Of a stretch of 64,000 nt of DNA, positions 20,491 to 32,020 are shown piece after piece; positions within the stretch are counted from its first letter, which is position 1; each line of letters starts with the position of its first letter. The position numbers and the translations under genes were made by a program. The stretch spans positions 556,302 through 620,301 of the forward strand of contig NMRB01000113.1 in assembly GCA_002633025.1 (NCBI GenBank), written 5' to 3'. This DNA is from Notospermus geniculatus (taxonomy: Eukaryota; Nemertea; Pilidiophora; Heteronemertea; Lineidae). The notes below the pieces were generated by a model, which was not told the DNA's origin, did no database searches, and worked only from the letters and a program-made list of their open reading frames with translations.

Positions 20491-21018
20491 TACTGCCGTT
20501 TTATTCCATATATGGCACGGCAGTAGAGAAACAGTACGGTGCAAAATATTTAAATGAACTACTGTTCATCTACTTCAATCTCTACTGCAAACTCTACTGC
20601 CGCATAATGACCACTACTGCAAAGTCTACTGCTCTGATCTACTGCAAAACTACTGCCGAGTGGCAGTAGATTTGCAGTAGACAACTGCACCTCTACTGTT
20701 TATCTACTGCATTTCACTACTGTATCTCTACTGTTGTTCTACTGCAAATCTACTGCGTGTTGGTAGAGGCTGAGACCATTCCAACAGTTAGCAGTTACAT
20801 TTCAAACAGTTATCAGTGACAGTTGCCATGGTTGTAGGTAAACAACTGACATTTCCTCCAGCTAGAAAGATTCAGGTGCCCATATCAACATGCTGAGGAG
20901 TTGTTATTTATTTCTTACCAAACTTTGCATTTAGTGCAGAACTTTAATACTCCATGTATTCATAAATTTAATCCAAATATTTGATAATGATTCCAAGTTT
21001 TCTATTCAGAACTGCAAG

Positions 21019-22761
21019 TTATCCAGGGATATATCCAACATCAAACATGTCAAAGTATACTAGTAATCCATCTGAATGAATGTATAAAGCCACAACACTT
21101 CTCACATACCGGTATTCATTGGCTGACCATAAGCCNGGAGCTAAGACTTCTAGCATGGGTGTAGACACTGATGTAACTGGTCTGTCAATGTGCTCATTCC
21201 AATCAAGGACGGACAAGTTCGATCTCATTTTGTAATTTTGCAATCCGAAACAGATCCGTTTATCGTGGTATATTAGAAGAGCATTGTTGTAACTTTCAAC
21301 CCAGTGTGTGTCCATGCAGTAAACATAATCGGATGGCTTGTTGTAAATCCCCAGTTTATGCAAAGCTCTGGTCAGTAAGGCTTCAGCAGCAGGCTCTGTG
21401 ATGGTGATTTTGGTTGGTTCATAATTTGGGTCACTCCTGCATCTTGATTCAGGGTGGCAATCATCATGGATGTTCTTGTAATGCAGGGTGATGTTGTTTA
21501 TGCTGCTCTTGAGTTGTGCTGGATCGCCTTTGCACTTTTTCATACAATAATATATATGCGTCCTAATTGCTCCAGCTTTATCGGACAGCTGGGGGTGCCA
21601 TGTTTTCCCCATCTCCCTTTTAAGTCCCTTCGTCACCTTCTTCACCTCCTTCGCTATTGACTTGGTGGCATGCCAGGAGTCTTCTGCATTTTTTGTAGGT
21701 TGGCGTTGTTCCCTAACGTACTTTATTACAGATGTATTATGGTCGTGGGCGTGGATTTTTACTGGAACAGCAACCCTATCCAAGTGCTCGTACACTTTTT
21801 TAACTCCATACAGTTCATGGTTTTGGCTGCTTGGCTCATCTTCCCGGGTGACAACTTCCGCACGTAACACCTTGTGAGTCTGGTTCCCAAGGCAGATGAT
21901 ATCTGAAAATTTGGCGTTTTTCCGCCAGCAGTGACGGGCATCTGTCAAAATGTTAATTCCATCAGCATCCTGATCCTCAGCAATAGACATGCCACTTTCT
22001 AGTATCAGAGCATCCGACATTGATTCCTCTGCAAGTTTGGTAACAATATCAGCAGAGTGGTAGGTATTCATCATGGAGTTGATGGTGTCATCACTCAAGC
22101 AACCCATGTTTGCAGCCTCGACCCCTGCGAATCTTTCATGCTGCACCATCAAAATTCCTGAGGAAAGATATCCATGTGCCACCTTGAAATTTACCAGAAA
22201 TGGACCCTTCTCGATATGCGGAGATGAACTCCACCTAATGGAATGTTTTTTTGCAACAGGTAAAGGTGTAAACTCCAACATGACCAAATCGGGAGAAATC
22301 CTTGAAATCCATTGCAGCATCACAATGAGTGGAATGTTGGTTCAAACGTTTTATCAGATTATGTATTGATGATTTACTTCAATATACAACTCCTCTGTTG
22401 TCTCATCCTTGGAACAGTATTGGTACGATTCAATGTCCACCCACTCAGTTCCCTTATCCTTTGCCGTCGCTTCGGTTGGTTTATCCTTGGAACCCTGCGC
22501 TGCACTGTCATCGGGTGCTCCTGGGGTGGTTGGTATGCGTATGCGATGATGTTCTATGTAGGAGTCCAAAACTTCCGTGAGCAGCTGGTAGTTCGAAATC
22601 TTCGAAACCTTTCCTTCTCCCAAAAGCATTTTTATAGTATCCACCTTATTCAGAAGTTCAACTTTCTCCTCCAGGGTGTTGGCGGAAAACTCTAAATGTC
22701 CTCGGGGACGTCCAGCCTTCGTTTTCTTCTGGGTATCAGCTGATTTATCCCTCTGTTTCAG
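21019..22761 (-). pseudogene. Kolobok-type transposase, copy 1 (disrupted)
   Basis: Near-identical to the intact gene at 28549-30328. It keeps TDARHCWRKNAKFSD, KIHAHDHNTSVIKYV, EDSWHATKSIAKEV and DTHWVESYNNALLIY, the D, D, WH and E positions of a Kolobok DDE core. Lesions against copy 2: a run of seven Ts where copy 2 has six (about 22246-22252), a missing base near 22378, and loss of the C-terminal about 290 bp at an N (21136). It is therefore non-coding as assembled. The N sits where copy 2 has a poly-C/CA run, so the C-terminal loss may be an assembly collapse. Confidence 0.75.
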
Positions 22762-22978
22762 GTCTGATGGATACCTAATTCAGGAACAAAATAATCTTCA
22801 AAAATAAACAACACCAAATTAATATTGTGTGGCAAGTAATCAATCTTCACTTGAACTGCCAAATTAATCTTGTCCATGTAACATTTTGTCATCATGTCAG
22901 GATGTGATGATTTATGTAAACTTGTAGCCTTGTATTTGGTAAACCTTTGCTAAATATTTTTTAGAAGAAGAAGGTTAA

Positions 22979-23248
22979 AGCCCCACAGTATTGAATTTTG
23001 CGATATTTTCAAAAAGTTAGGAAAGTGCACATAGAGGTCTCATAGCCTCGTGAAGGTCCCCAGAATGCTTGTCTGATGCGCACTTCACAGAATCAAGGCC
23101 TAGTTTTCAGCACGCATTGGAAAAAACTGCAGGGAGAGCTCTATGTATTCAGACAGAGTGTAGTACATTTTACACTACGCTGACGTCGTGACGTCGTGCG
23201 AGAATCGCGGCGATGATTTGCGTTTTTCACATTCAATACAATCGGGCT
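22979..23248. mobile_element. TTAA-flanked MITE (ends AGCCC)
   Basis: The element runs from AGCCCCACAGTATTGAA to TTCAATACAATCGGGCT (imperfect terminal repeats), with TTAA at 22975-22978 and 23249-23252. Copy 2 shows the empty site AAGGTTAAGATGGTC near 30531-30545. It is a second Kolobok-like insertion specific to copy 1. Confidence 0.85.
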
Positions 23249-23328
23249 TTAAGATGGTCAGAGAGATACCTTTTCCTAGAATGCAACTGTCTGTTGATAT
23301 CCCGTATTTCTTTGTGGTTCTGCTTTGA

Positions 23329-24029
23329 TCAATCCCATCAAACATTGGACGTCTATCAAAATATATATGATCGAGTGTCAACGACTTTACTATCTACAGT
23401 CTTTGGAGTGCGTTGCACAGACTCTAAATATGAACCTTACTGTATGGAATCTGGAATTCCAGATTCGATGATTGTTTCAATAAAGAACTCGTGATCCTCT
23501 GTAACACCAGGCATGTTTAATTCAGGGACAGCATCACCACCGGGACACATCAATGAGCTGCACCATCTCCTCAGAAAACACACTGCTGACATCAAAATCA
23601 CTGAAGTCCAAAAACGACTCAATGTAATTATTTTCATCTGCTCGCATCAGTTTACTGTGTTTATACTTAGTAATGTAAGTTAGTACCTATTGGTAATCGA
23701 GATAGTGCTAAGGCCTTCTGTGGCTGGTGACATTGGGTGCTTGCGGGGTGCACAGTTATGAAATTGTATATGCTACAGACCCTTGTATAGGCTATTAGCT
23801 TGTTGGTCAGTGCCAGCTTCTCTGAAGAGAATAAATATAGTATATATAGTAGAATATGTACCATATACTGGAGTTTCAAAGACGCTACCTCGCGATTCAC
23901 CGACAGTTCCTTTGCATTCGTTACAAGTTGGCGTAAAGTACAATCGCTTGCCACAGGCAGAGTGCTAGAATGAGGTACTGGCGTAGAAGTGTTGCAAGTA
24001 CCTTAAACATCCGCAGATTCACCAGTATT
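23329..24029. other. Spacer between duplicated units; no gene seen
   Basis: Short frames occur but none looks conserved, and no repeat boundary is evident. Confidence 0.5.
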
Positions 24030-24299
24030 CTGGGTTCATTGGCTGCCACAAGAATACACTTCATATTTAGCTATTTGGGCATGTTTTGATGCATGTTATT
24101 ATAGAGTACAGGGCATAATTTGTTTTAAGTCTAACATGCCTCACTCTGATTATACAGTGATTTCAAATCCTTTAATAATTCCATGTCGTCAGTCAGACAT
24201 TGCTGTATCATGTCAACAAAGAAATTTGCAAAGGGATGGCAACAAACTACAATATCACTGGAAGCATGGTCCCAATTTCGGCACCGAACCGTCACGCAC

Positions 24300-24602
24300 T
24301 ATTCTCTTCATCAGCTTTCCAATTGAATAAACTTCACTTGAATCTGTCTGAGCTTGTCCTGAAGGAACCCTCAACTCCGAAGCCACATGTAATGTTTAAT
24401 GGCATACTATACTTTTTTCATCATCAGACAGAAAATATCGTCTTGGACACTTCTTCAACGTTGCTTTTCCGAAGTCAATTATCTTTGGACACTTCTGCAA
24501 AATTATCAAGACATTTTTGGCATGCAGGTCATTGTGGAGTATGCCACGACTATGGATAAATGATAAAGCATTTGCTATATCTGCACATATTAAAATCCAC
24601 AC
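24300..24602 (-). pseudogene. Protein-kinase-like catalytic fragment (copy 2)
   Basis: It holds the same GILHNDLHAKNVLI and IIDFGKATLKK motifs as copy 1, again followed by a frame break before the APE region. It matches 14650-14979 closely. Confidence 0.65.
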
Positions 24603-24633
24603 ACTTCTTCAACGTTGCTTTTCCGAAGTCAAT

Positions 24634-27052
24634 GGGGAACCCGCCCTGCGGTTTATCCTGACAGGTGTAGCAATGATAAAACAATATAATCACATGCGCA
24701 TAAGCAGACAGGTGGCTCTGCTGCTATATCTAGTAATGTATTCCATATACAGAATCGTGCTTTGTATCCTGCATAGACACTATACTGCCTGATCTGACTA
24801 GATCATTCCCTATACACCCGTATATTCTTGGCCGGGGCCACGGTTAACCTCACTAGACACGCACCTTATGATGTCACGAGATCAATTGATGATCAAATAG
24901 CACGCCCATAACGCTATTTATACTAAAACCGGCGAAACGCCAACCAATCGGTAACGCCGTTATACTTGAAAGCTCGTGCCTGATTGGCTAAAATTGGACT
25001 GGACGGAATTTTCTCACCGAACGGAACCTAAACATCAACTTCTAACAATGATTACATTTAACATACGCAGAGTCGAGGTAAACCGCACATACAATTACAA
25101 GATAAGATAATCTTCTATCATTTAACAACGTTTCACGAAAATTCTATGTTTAAAACTTGCCGAACAATTTAACTTATATATGCAATACGATCACCACGTG
25201 CTAACATAAATCAGGGCGCGTCACACGACGTCATGACCTGAGGCGGCTAGGCCGCGGCGAAACGGCCGGAAATAACGGCAAAATACACGTAGGAAAGCTC
25301 GAGTCGCCTTACAATCTCGGTTGGAAATGAAAATATGACCTACAAACAGTCATAGGGGTAGGTTTCAATAATATTCTATGTATAATAGCTCTGTAATCAG
25401 CGCCGAAATCAGGCAGGAAATACCGATCACAGATCGTAATGAAGTCGCCCAGCAGGGCTGTCGGGCGAAAACACGTGTCAAAACTCTCTTAAAAAACCAT
25501 GATTTCCACGCAGCCGTGTGATGAACCAAATTTTTCCGGCAATTCCAGGTATATATAAATATGACGTTAACAGTTCATAGGATTCGCATGTGCGGTTTAC
25601 GAGTACTAAATTTTTGAAAAATTGAGTCGGGAGACTGAGCAGGGTACAAATGTACGTGACACATGTCAGTACATTACAGCATAGCGCAATGCAATACAAT
25701 ACATGACGCGCTCTGTGGTGTCCCTACGTCAACAAACGACATATAATGCATAGGCTAGGCCCGGCAGCACACACGGGTGTGGACCACACCCAATGACAGT
25801 GCGTTGGGTGTCTATTACTGCTTTCATCCGTTCGACGGCAATTTTACGAAAGTAAGTGACTGCGGATGATTATGCTGATCTGAGTCCAATTTACCTGAGG
25901 TTAATACTGCAGAACAGGTAAGCAATTGTGAATCAAGAAAACTTTTTTTCTAGCTGCGGAGGTTCAACTATTGAAGGGTAAGTCTAAATTAAGGAATCTG
26001 AGGAAGGAGTCTGCGGCCTAGGAGAAAGAAGGGGGAACTCCTAAACCTTTGTAGGCCTAGTCAGGGTCAGAGGGCAAAATCTCTACACAGGTCGGCCCAA
26101 TCTGGTCCCGCGAGATTTCATTCGAGACTTGGATTTGATGAATGAAATCTCTGGGACATTTGGCTGACATCTTGGATGAACCATCCTCATGTAAACACGT
26201 ACAATTAGATACCTTTAATGTAATGATGAGGTCCGATAATTAAGGGTGAATTGCTGTGGGAGTTACACATTGGGAATATAAGTTGCATTAAATCACACGA
26301 GGCCAAAAAACAAGTTTGAGAACTACATTTTCTGGGCGTAGTTGCTCACCGTGTTGTGCGGCAAAACCATGGAGACGGTGTAAACAACCTAATCCATCGA
26401 CCATGACGCCGGCATGACCAAAAAACGGGTGCCGAGGAAAGTCAAATGAATAGATTTAATGGCGATTTGCTTACGTTTTGCAACACTTTCTGATGCTGAT
26501 CGCTTCCTTGTCGTGCTCATGATGTGCATGATGCTTGGTTGTCATGTTGCCAAGGACGTGAAGTAGTTCGAATGATTCGTAATAATACACGGGGCATTGC
26601 AAAAATACGGAGTTCCCGAGCACTGGCACAGCGCAAGGCATTGTTGCGTCAATGACGTCATCAACATGTCAGCCAAATATATCAGAGTCCGAACGACGTC
26701 ATAACGTCAGGCTCGGGTCTGTTTCAGAGTGAGGTCGGCCCTGCGAGCAATAGACGTCATTTTAGGTGTTGACGTTGCGTCACGAAAAAATATCCTGTAC
26801 ATTTCTCAACAGGAATAATGACATAAATGACGTTGTCTTTATCGCCATAGGATCTCTTAATTTTAAAGAAAAAAAGGAACGAGTTTAAAAGAAAATTTCG
26901 TCTGCTACACGATGATGTAAGTTTTACTGCCGGGCGACCAATACAAATGGTATATTTTCACGCCAAAAATAAATGGATATAACGTTAGAAAAAAGAGACT
27001 TCGGTCACATCACTCGCAGCGCCACGTTCTGACGTTAGTTTGCGGGTTCCCC
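24634..27052. mobile_element. TIR element (ends GGGGAACCCGC), copy 2
   Basis: Same ends and same position within the kinase-like segment as copy 1, without the palindromic insertion, so it shows the element at about 2.42 kb. Its presence at the same site in both copies shows it predates the duplication. Confidence 0.7.
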
Positions 27053-27053
27053 A

Positions 27054-27251
27054 TTATCTTTGGACGCTTATCAATACATTTTTGGCATGTAGATCATTGT
27101 GGAGTATGCCACGACTATGGATAAATGATAAAGCATTTGCTATGTCTGCACATATTAAAATCCACTCCCGTTTCACTGAAGCTGTGTCCCTAAAACCTGT
27201 AGGGGGACTATAAAAGGAGGAGATGCCAGCAATATGGTAATGGCTTCTCAT
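27054..27251 (-). pseudogene. Protein-kinase-like fragment (copy 2, upstream half)
   Basis: It encodes SSFYSPPTGFRDTASVKREW then IANALSFIHS and GILHNDLHAKNVLI, almost the same as 18969-19166. Confidence 0.6.
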
Positions 27252-28385
27252 TATTTATTCAGATAAGAGCTCCTGGCATTTTTGGTAAATCTCCCCCAAT
27301 ATCTCTGAATTTACCCCACAGTTCATTTTCAAGTTTGTCAGGTAAATTCATGAATGATCAGAGAAAAATCAAATTCTGAACCAAAGTTTCAAATTGTTAG
27401 TCAATCAATAGTTTAGAGACTTTTTTTATCTTGACTCTGAGACCATTCCAACAGTTAGCAGTTACATTTCAAACAGGGGTTATAGGTCACTCAGTTATGA
27501 ATGACAGTTGCCATGGTTGTAGGTAAACAACTGACATTTCCTCCAGCAACAAAGATTCAGGTGCCCACATCAACACGCTGAGGAGTTGTTATTCATTTCT
27601 TACCAAACTTTGCATTTAGTGCAGAACTTTAATACTCCATGTATTCATAAATTTAATCCAAATATTTGATAATGATTCCAAGTTTTCTATTCAGAATTCA
27701 AGGTCATTGCATAATCTGAACGCTCGTCCTTGATAACCTAGGTATAGATTCTGACTTATGTCATATTATCAAAGGGCATGGGCTGTTAAACCTGTAGGGG
27801 GACTATAAAAGGAGGAGATGCCTGCAATATGGTAATGGCTTCTCATTATTTATTCAGATAAGAGCTCCTGGCAATTTTGGTAAATCTCCTCCAATATCTC
27901 TGAATTTACCCCACAGTTCATTTTGAAGTTTGTCAGGTAAATTCATGAATGATCAGAGAAAAATCAAATCTGAACCAAAGTTTCAAATTGTTAGTCAATA
28001 GATAGTTTAGAGACTTTTTTATCTTGATTCTGAGACCTTTCCAACAGTTAGCAGTTACATTTCAAACAGGGGTTATAGGTCACTCAGATATGAGTGACAG
28101 TTGCCATGGTTGTAGGTAAACAGTTGACATTTCCTCTAGCAACAAAGATTCAGATGCCCATATCAACATGCTGAGGAGTTATTATTCATTTCTTACCAAA
28201 CTTTGCATTTAGTGCAGTTAATACTCCATGTATTCATAAATTTAATCCAAATATTTGATAATGATTCCAAGTTTTCTATTCAGAACTGCCAGTTATCCAG
28301 GGATATCCAACATCAAACATGTCAAAGTATACTAGTAATCCATCTGAATGAAGTATAAAGCCACAACACTTCTCACATATTCATT
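27196..28385. repeat. 595-bp tandem duplication within copy 2
   Basis: CCTGTAGGGGGACTATAAAA starts at 27196 and again at 27791, and similarity then continues for about 500 bp. The first unit alone contains extra sequence near 27690-27790. Copy 1 has only one unit. Confidence 0.85.
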
Positions 28386-28548
28386 GGCTGACCATAAGCC
28401 CCCTCCCCCCCACACACACACACACACTACAAAATACGTCAAAATGATATTCCAAAATCCTCCTGTTGAATCCCATGCTAAAATCACAAATTCAAGAAAT
28501 CAAGTGCAAAAACTTGTAACAGGCACTGAAGTACTCTGAAACACTGAA

Positions 28549-31011
28549 TCAGTTTCTCTGTGTTCCACTGACCCCAGGCTGAGGAACAACTGAGGTATTT
28601 TCATAGAATTCCAGCATCCAGTTATCCCAAATGTCTTTTCTGAAATTATAGGTCTTCCCCTTTTTTATGGCTCTGCCTTGTTGCCGTCTTGGAGCTAAGA
28701 CTTCTAGCATGGGTGTAGACACTGATGTAACTGGTCTGTCAATGTGCTCATTCCAATCAAGGACGGACAAGTTCGATCTCATTTTGTAATTTTGCAATCC
28801 GAAACAGATCCGTTTATCGTGGTATATTAGAAGAGCATTGTTGTAACTTTCAACCCAGTGTGTGTCCATGCAGTAAACATAATCGGATGGCTTGTTGTAA
28901 ATCCCCAGTTTATGCAAAGCTCTGGTCAGTAAGGCTTCAGCAGCAGGCTCTGTGATGGTGATTTTGGTTGGTTCATAATTAGGGTCACTCCTGCATCTTG
29001 ATTCAGGGTGGCAATCATCATGGATGTTCTTGTAATGCAGGGTGATGTTGTCTATGCTGCTCTTGAGTTGTGCTGGATCGCCTTTGCACCTTTTCATACA
29101 ATAATATATATGCGTCCTAATTGCTCCAGCTTTATCGGACAGCTGGGGGTGCCATGTTTTCCCCATCTCCCTTTTAAGCCCCTTCGTCACCTTCTTCACC
29201 TCCTTCGCTATTGACTTGGTGGCATGCCAGGAGTCTTCTGCATTTTTTGTAGGTTGGCGTTGTTCCCTAACGTACTTTATTACAGATGTATTATGGTCGT
29301 GGGCGTGGATTTTTACTGGAACAGCAACCCTATCCAAGTGCTCGTACACTTTTTTAACTCCATACAGTTCATGGTTTTGGCTGCTTGGCTCATCTTCCCG
29401 GGTGACAACTTCCGCACGTAACACCTTGTGAGTCTGGTTCCCAAGGCAGATGATATCTGAAAATTTTGCGTTTTTCCGCCAGCAGTGACGGGCATCTGTC
29501 AAAATGTTAATTCCATCAGCATCCTGATCCTCAGCAATAGCCATACCACTTTCTAGTATCAGAGCATCCGACATTGATTCCTCTGCAAGTTTGGCAACAA
29601 TATCAGCATAGTGGTCGGTATTCATCATGGAGTTGATGGTGTCATCACTCAAGCAACCCATGTTTGCAGCCTCGACCCCTGCGAATCTTTCATATTGCAC
29701 CATCAAAATTCCTGAGGAAAGATATCCATGTGCCACCTTGACATTTACCAGAAATGGACCCTTCTCGATATGCGGAGATGAACTCCACCTAATGGAATGT
29801 TTTTTGCAACAGGTGAAGGTGTAAACACCAACATGACCAAATCGGGAGAATTCCTTGAAATCCATTGCAGCATCACAATGAGTGGAATGATGGCTCAAAC
29901 GTTTTATCAGATTGTGTATTGACGATTTACTTGCAATATACAACTCCTCAGTTGTCTCATCCTTGGTACAGTATTGGTACGATTCAATGTCCACCCACTC
30001 AGTTCCCTTATCCTTTGCCGTAGCTTCGGTTGGTTTATCCTTGGAACCCTGCGCTGCACTGTCATCGGGCGCTCCTGGGGTGGTTGGTATGCGTATGCGA
30101 TGATGTTCTATGTAGGAGTCCAAAACTTCCGTGAGCAGCTGGTAGTTCGAAATCTTCGAAACCTTTCCTTCTCCCAAAAGCATTTTTATAGTATCCACCT
30201 TATTCAGAAGTTCAACTTTCTCCTCCAGGGTGTTGGTGGAAAACTCTAAATGTCCTCGGGGACGTCCAGCCTTCGTTTTCTTCTGGGTATCAGCTGATTT
30301 ATCCCTCTGTTTCAGGTCTGATGGATACCTAATTCAGGAACAAAATAATCTTCAAAAATAAACAACACCAAATTGATATTGTGTGACAAATAATCAATCT
30401 ACACTTGAACTGCCAAATCCTTGATTAATCTTGTCCATGTAACATTTGTCATCATATCAGGATGTGATGATTTCTGTATACTTGTAGCCTTGTATTTGGT
30501 AAACCTTTGCTAAATATTTTTTTAGAAGAAGAAGGTTAAGATGGTCAGAGGGATACCTTTTCCTAGAATGCAACTGTCTGTTGATGTCCCGTATTCTTTG
30601 TGGTTCTGCTGAAGGATTTTGATTATGTTCATCTTCCTGACTGTCCATTTGGATATCAATGCTTGGCTCAGGAGCTGACGACATTTTCGCTGTTGCTGGA
30701 TCAAACTTCACATGTAAAATGGAAGTGACTATAACCTGTTCCCTTGCACTTTCATGAATGGGACATTCTTGAGACAATTTCCACTCAGAAACATCATTAG
30801 CAGCAGACATTTTATGGTTCATGTACAGTTTGGAATGTGAATTTGAGGAAAAAGTGCTTGCATCTGTCAACCCCTTGACAGAAAACCATCCATCACACCC
30901 TGAAACTAAGGCTATCATGTCTAACCTTTGACCAGAAGACTGTTTTTGTTTACAATCACTTCCTACTGTATCACCTTGAGGACTATCACTCTGAGGGTGC
31001 TGAGGGGACAC
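28549..31011 (-). CDS. Kolobok-type DDE transposase, two exons, apparently intact
   Basis: Exon 1 is 30557-31011 (start Met at 31011, MSPQHPQSD) and exon 2 is 28549-30328. The donor reads AAAAG/GTATCC and the acceptor CTGAATTAG/GTATCC. Exon 1 leaves two bases and exon 2 starts with one, so the frame is kept, giving about 744 residues with no internal stop. The core shows TDARHCWRKNAK, KIHAHDHNTSV, DSWHATKSIAKEV, a Cys/His pair in IHDDCHPESRC, and DTHWVESYNNALLIYHDKR, in the order expected of Kolobok transposases, which cut and paste at TTAA. The C-terminal basic stretch (RRQQGRAIKKGK) is absent from copy 1. It may supply activity for the TTAA-flanked elements nearby; that link is inferred. 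The terminal repeats of its own element were not identified. Confidence 0.7.
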
Positions 31012-32020
31012 TCCATAGAAACATCATATTTTGCCATGTACATTTTGTTTTTGAAACCCTCAAAATACTGAAAAAAATAGACTTCCTGCCTTTAGATGCT
31101 TTACTTTGTGGAGTATAAACATACCCATATGCTGTTTTAGCGCCAGTGACATCAGCACACCTGCAGCCAATGACTGGTGACCCACTTAACATACCACTGG
31201 CTGTGGCCTGCCCATAGGTAACCTCATTTTCTCCAGACCCACGGTCTGTAGTTTACAGGTTTAAAGACCGGTATGCGGTATAAATGGCCAATCAGCTGTC
31301 AGACCCCCATTAATGTATGAGTCATGGTGTACCCCAGAGCTCCAACTGTCAACAACAGTTTTTCTTTATTTTCTTGACCCAGACTCAACAGATTGGCATG
31401 CAACTTGTCATGCATTAGTATGAATACACCCACAACATATTGACAGGGCAGTCCATAGATCCAAGCCAATCATGAGATTTTTGGAACTTTTATTCTGAAA
31501 CTTTAAAAATTTCAAATCTGACTGACATCTCATAGGCCTTGCCCACCTCCCTTATATAGGCATGCAAGCGGTCGATGACGCACAACCTCAGTGGCTGTTT
31601 TTCAAGTGGTGTGTATCACATATCAGGTCAGAAGTAATTGTTCCTATTTAGGTGTCATCTCCAATTAGCGGGTTGACACACTGTGATCCCATATCCAAGA
31701 AATTCTGAAGACGGAGCCAATTGCTCACTGGGATGGTGAATATCCGTATTCCCTTTAGAAAACTTTCGAAATATCCTAAGGTCTTATGCAAAAATAAAGC
31801 ACATAGAGCGACACACAAAATGATACATTTTTCTGTAGTCTGTTACTAGAAAGTGCCTGAGGAAGACCCCGGTTCGGGTCGAAAATGTGTGAAATTTTGG
31901 AGAGACGACTTCTCGTATTATATGGTAAGGTCATATCATGAACAAAATGTATCAATTACTGTCTTATTTTCCCAAAGAATATTATTCAAAGTTTTATTCA
32001 GATTATGTAAATTCAGCTGT

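Larger units (their letters stand above)
19353..20769. mobile_element. TIR element filled with a CTACTGC minisatellite
   Basis: The left end CCCCTACCGACACTCAGTAGA and the right end (reverse complement CCTCTACCAACACGCAGTAGA) form terminal repeats, flanked by CT at 19351-19352 and 20770-20771. Copy 2 has the empty site (CTTGACTCTGAGACC near 27431-27445) with one CT. The interior is mostly CTACTGC-based repeats and lacks coding sequence. Confidence 0.75.
14397..23328. repeat. Large duplicated unit, copy 1
   Basis: Direct repeat of 24030-30609 by shared sequence at many points: GGGTTCATTGGCTGCCACAAG at the left, the kinase-like fragments, a GGGGAACCC element, a Kolobok gene, and CCTAGAATGCAACTGTCTG at the right. 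Copy 1 is longer because it carries three insertions absent from copy 2 (15549-17007, 19353-20769, 22979-23248). Confidence 0.85.
24030..30609. repeat. Large duplicated unit, copy 2
   Basis: Direct repeat of 14397-23328 lacking its three later insertions. It carries its own 595-bp tandem duplication (27196-28385) and the intact Kolobok exon. The left flank ACCTTAAACATCCGCAGATTCACC is shared with copy 3 at about 36153. Confidence 0.85.

Noticed and set aside
20048-20669. Long repetitive open frames on both strands
   Set aside because: They arise because a 24-bp repeat unit is a multiple of three; the sequence is a minisatellite.
31850-31900. Hairpin GAAGACCCCGGTTCGGGTCG, also seen inverted near 58105
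   Set aside because: It resembles a LINE or SINE 3' hairpin, but two short matches are not enough to define an element.
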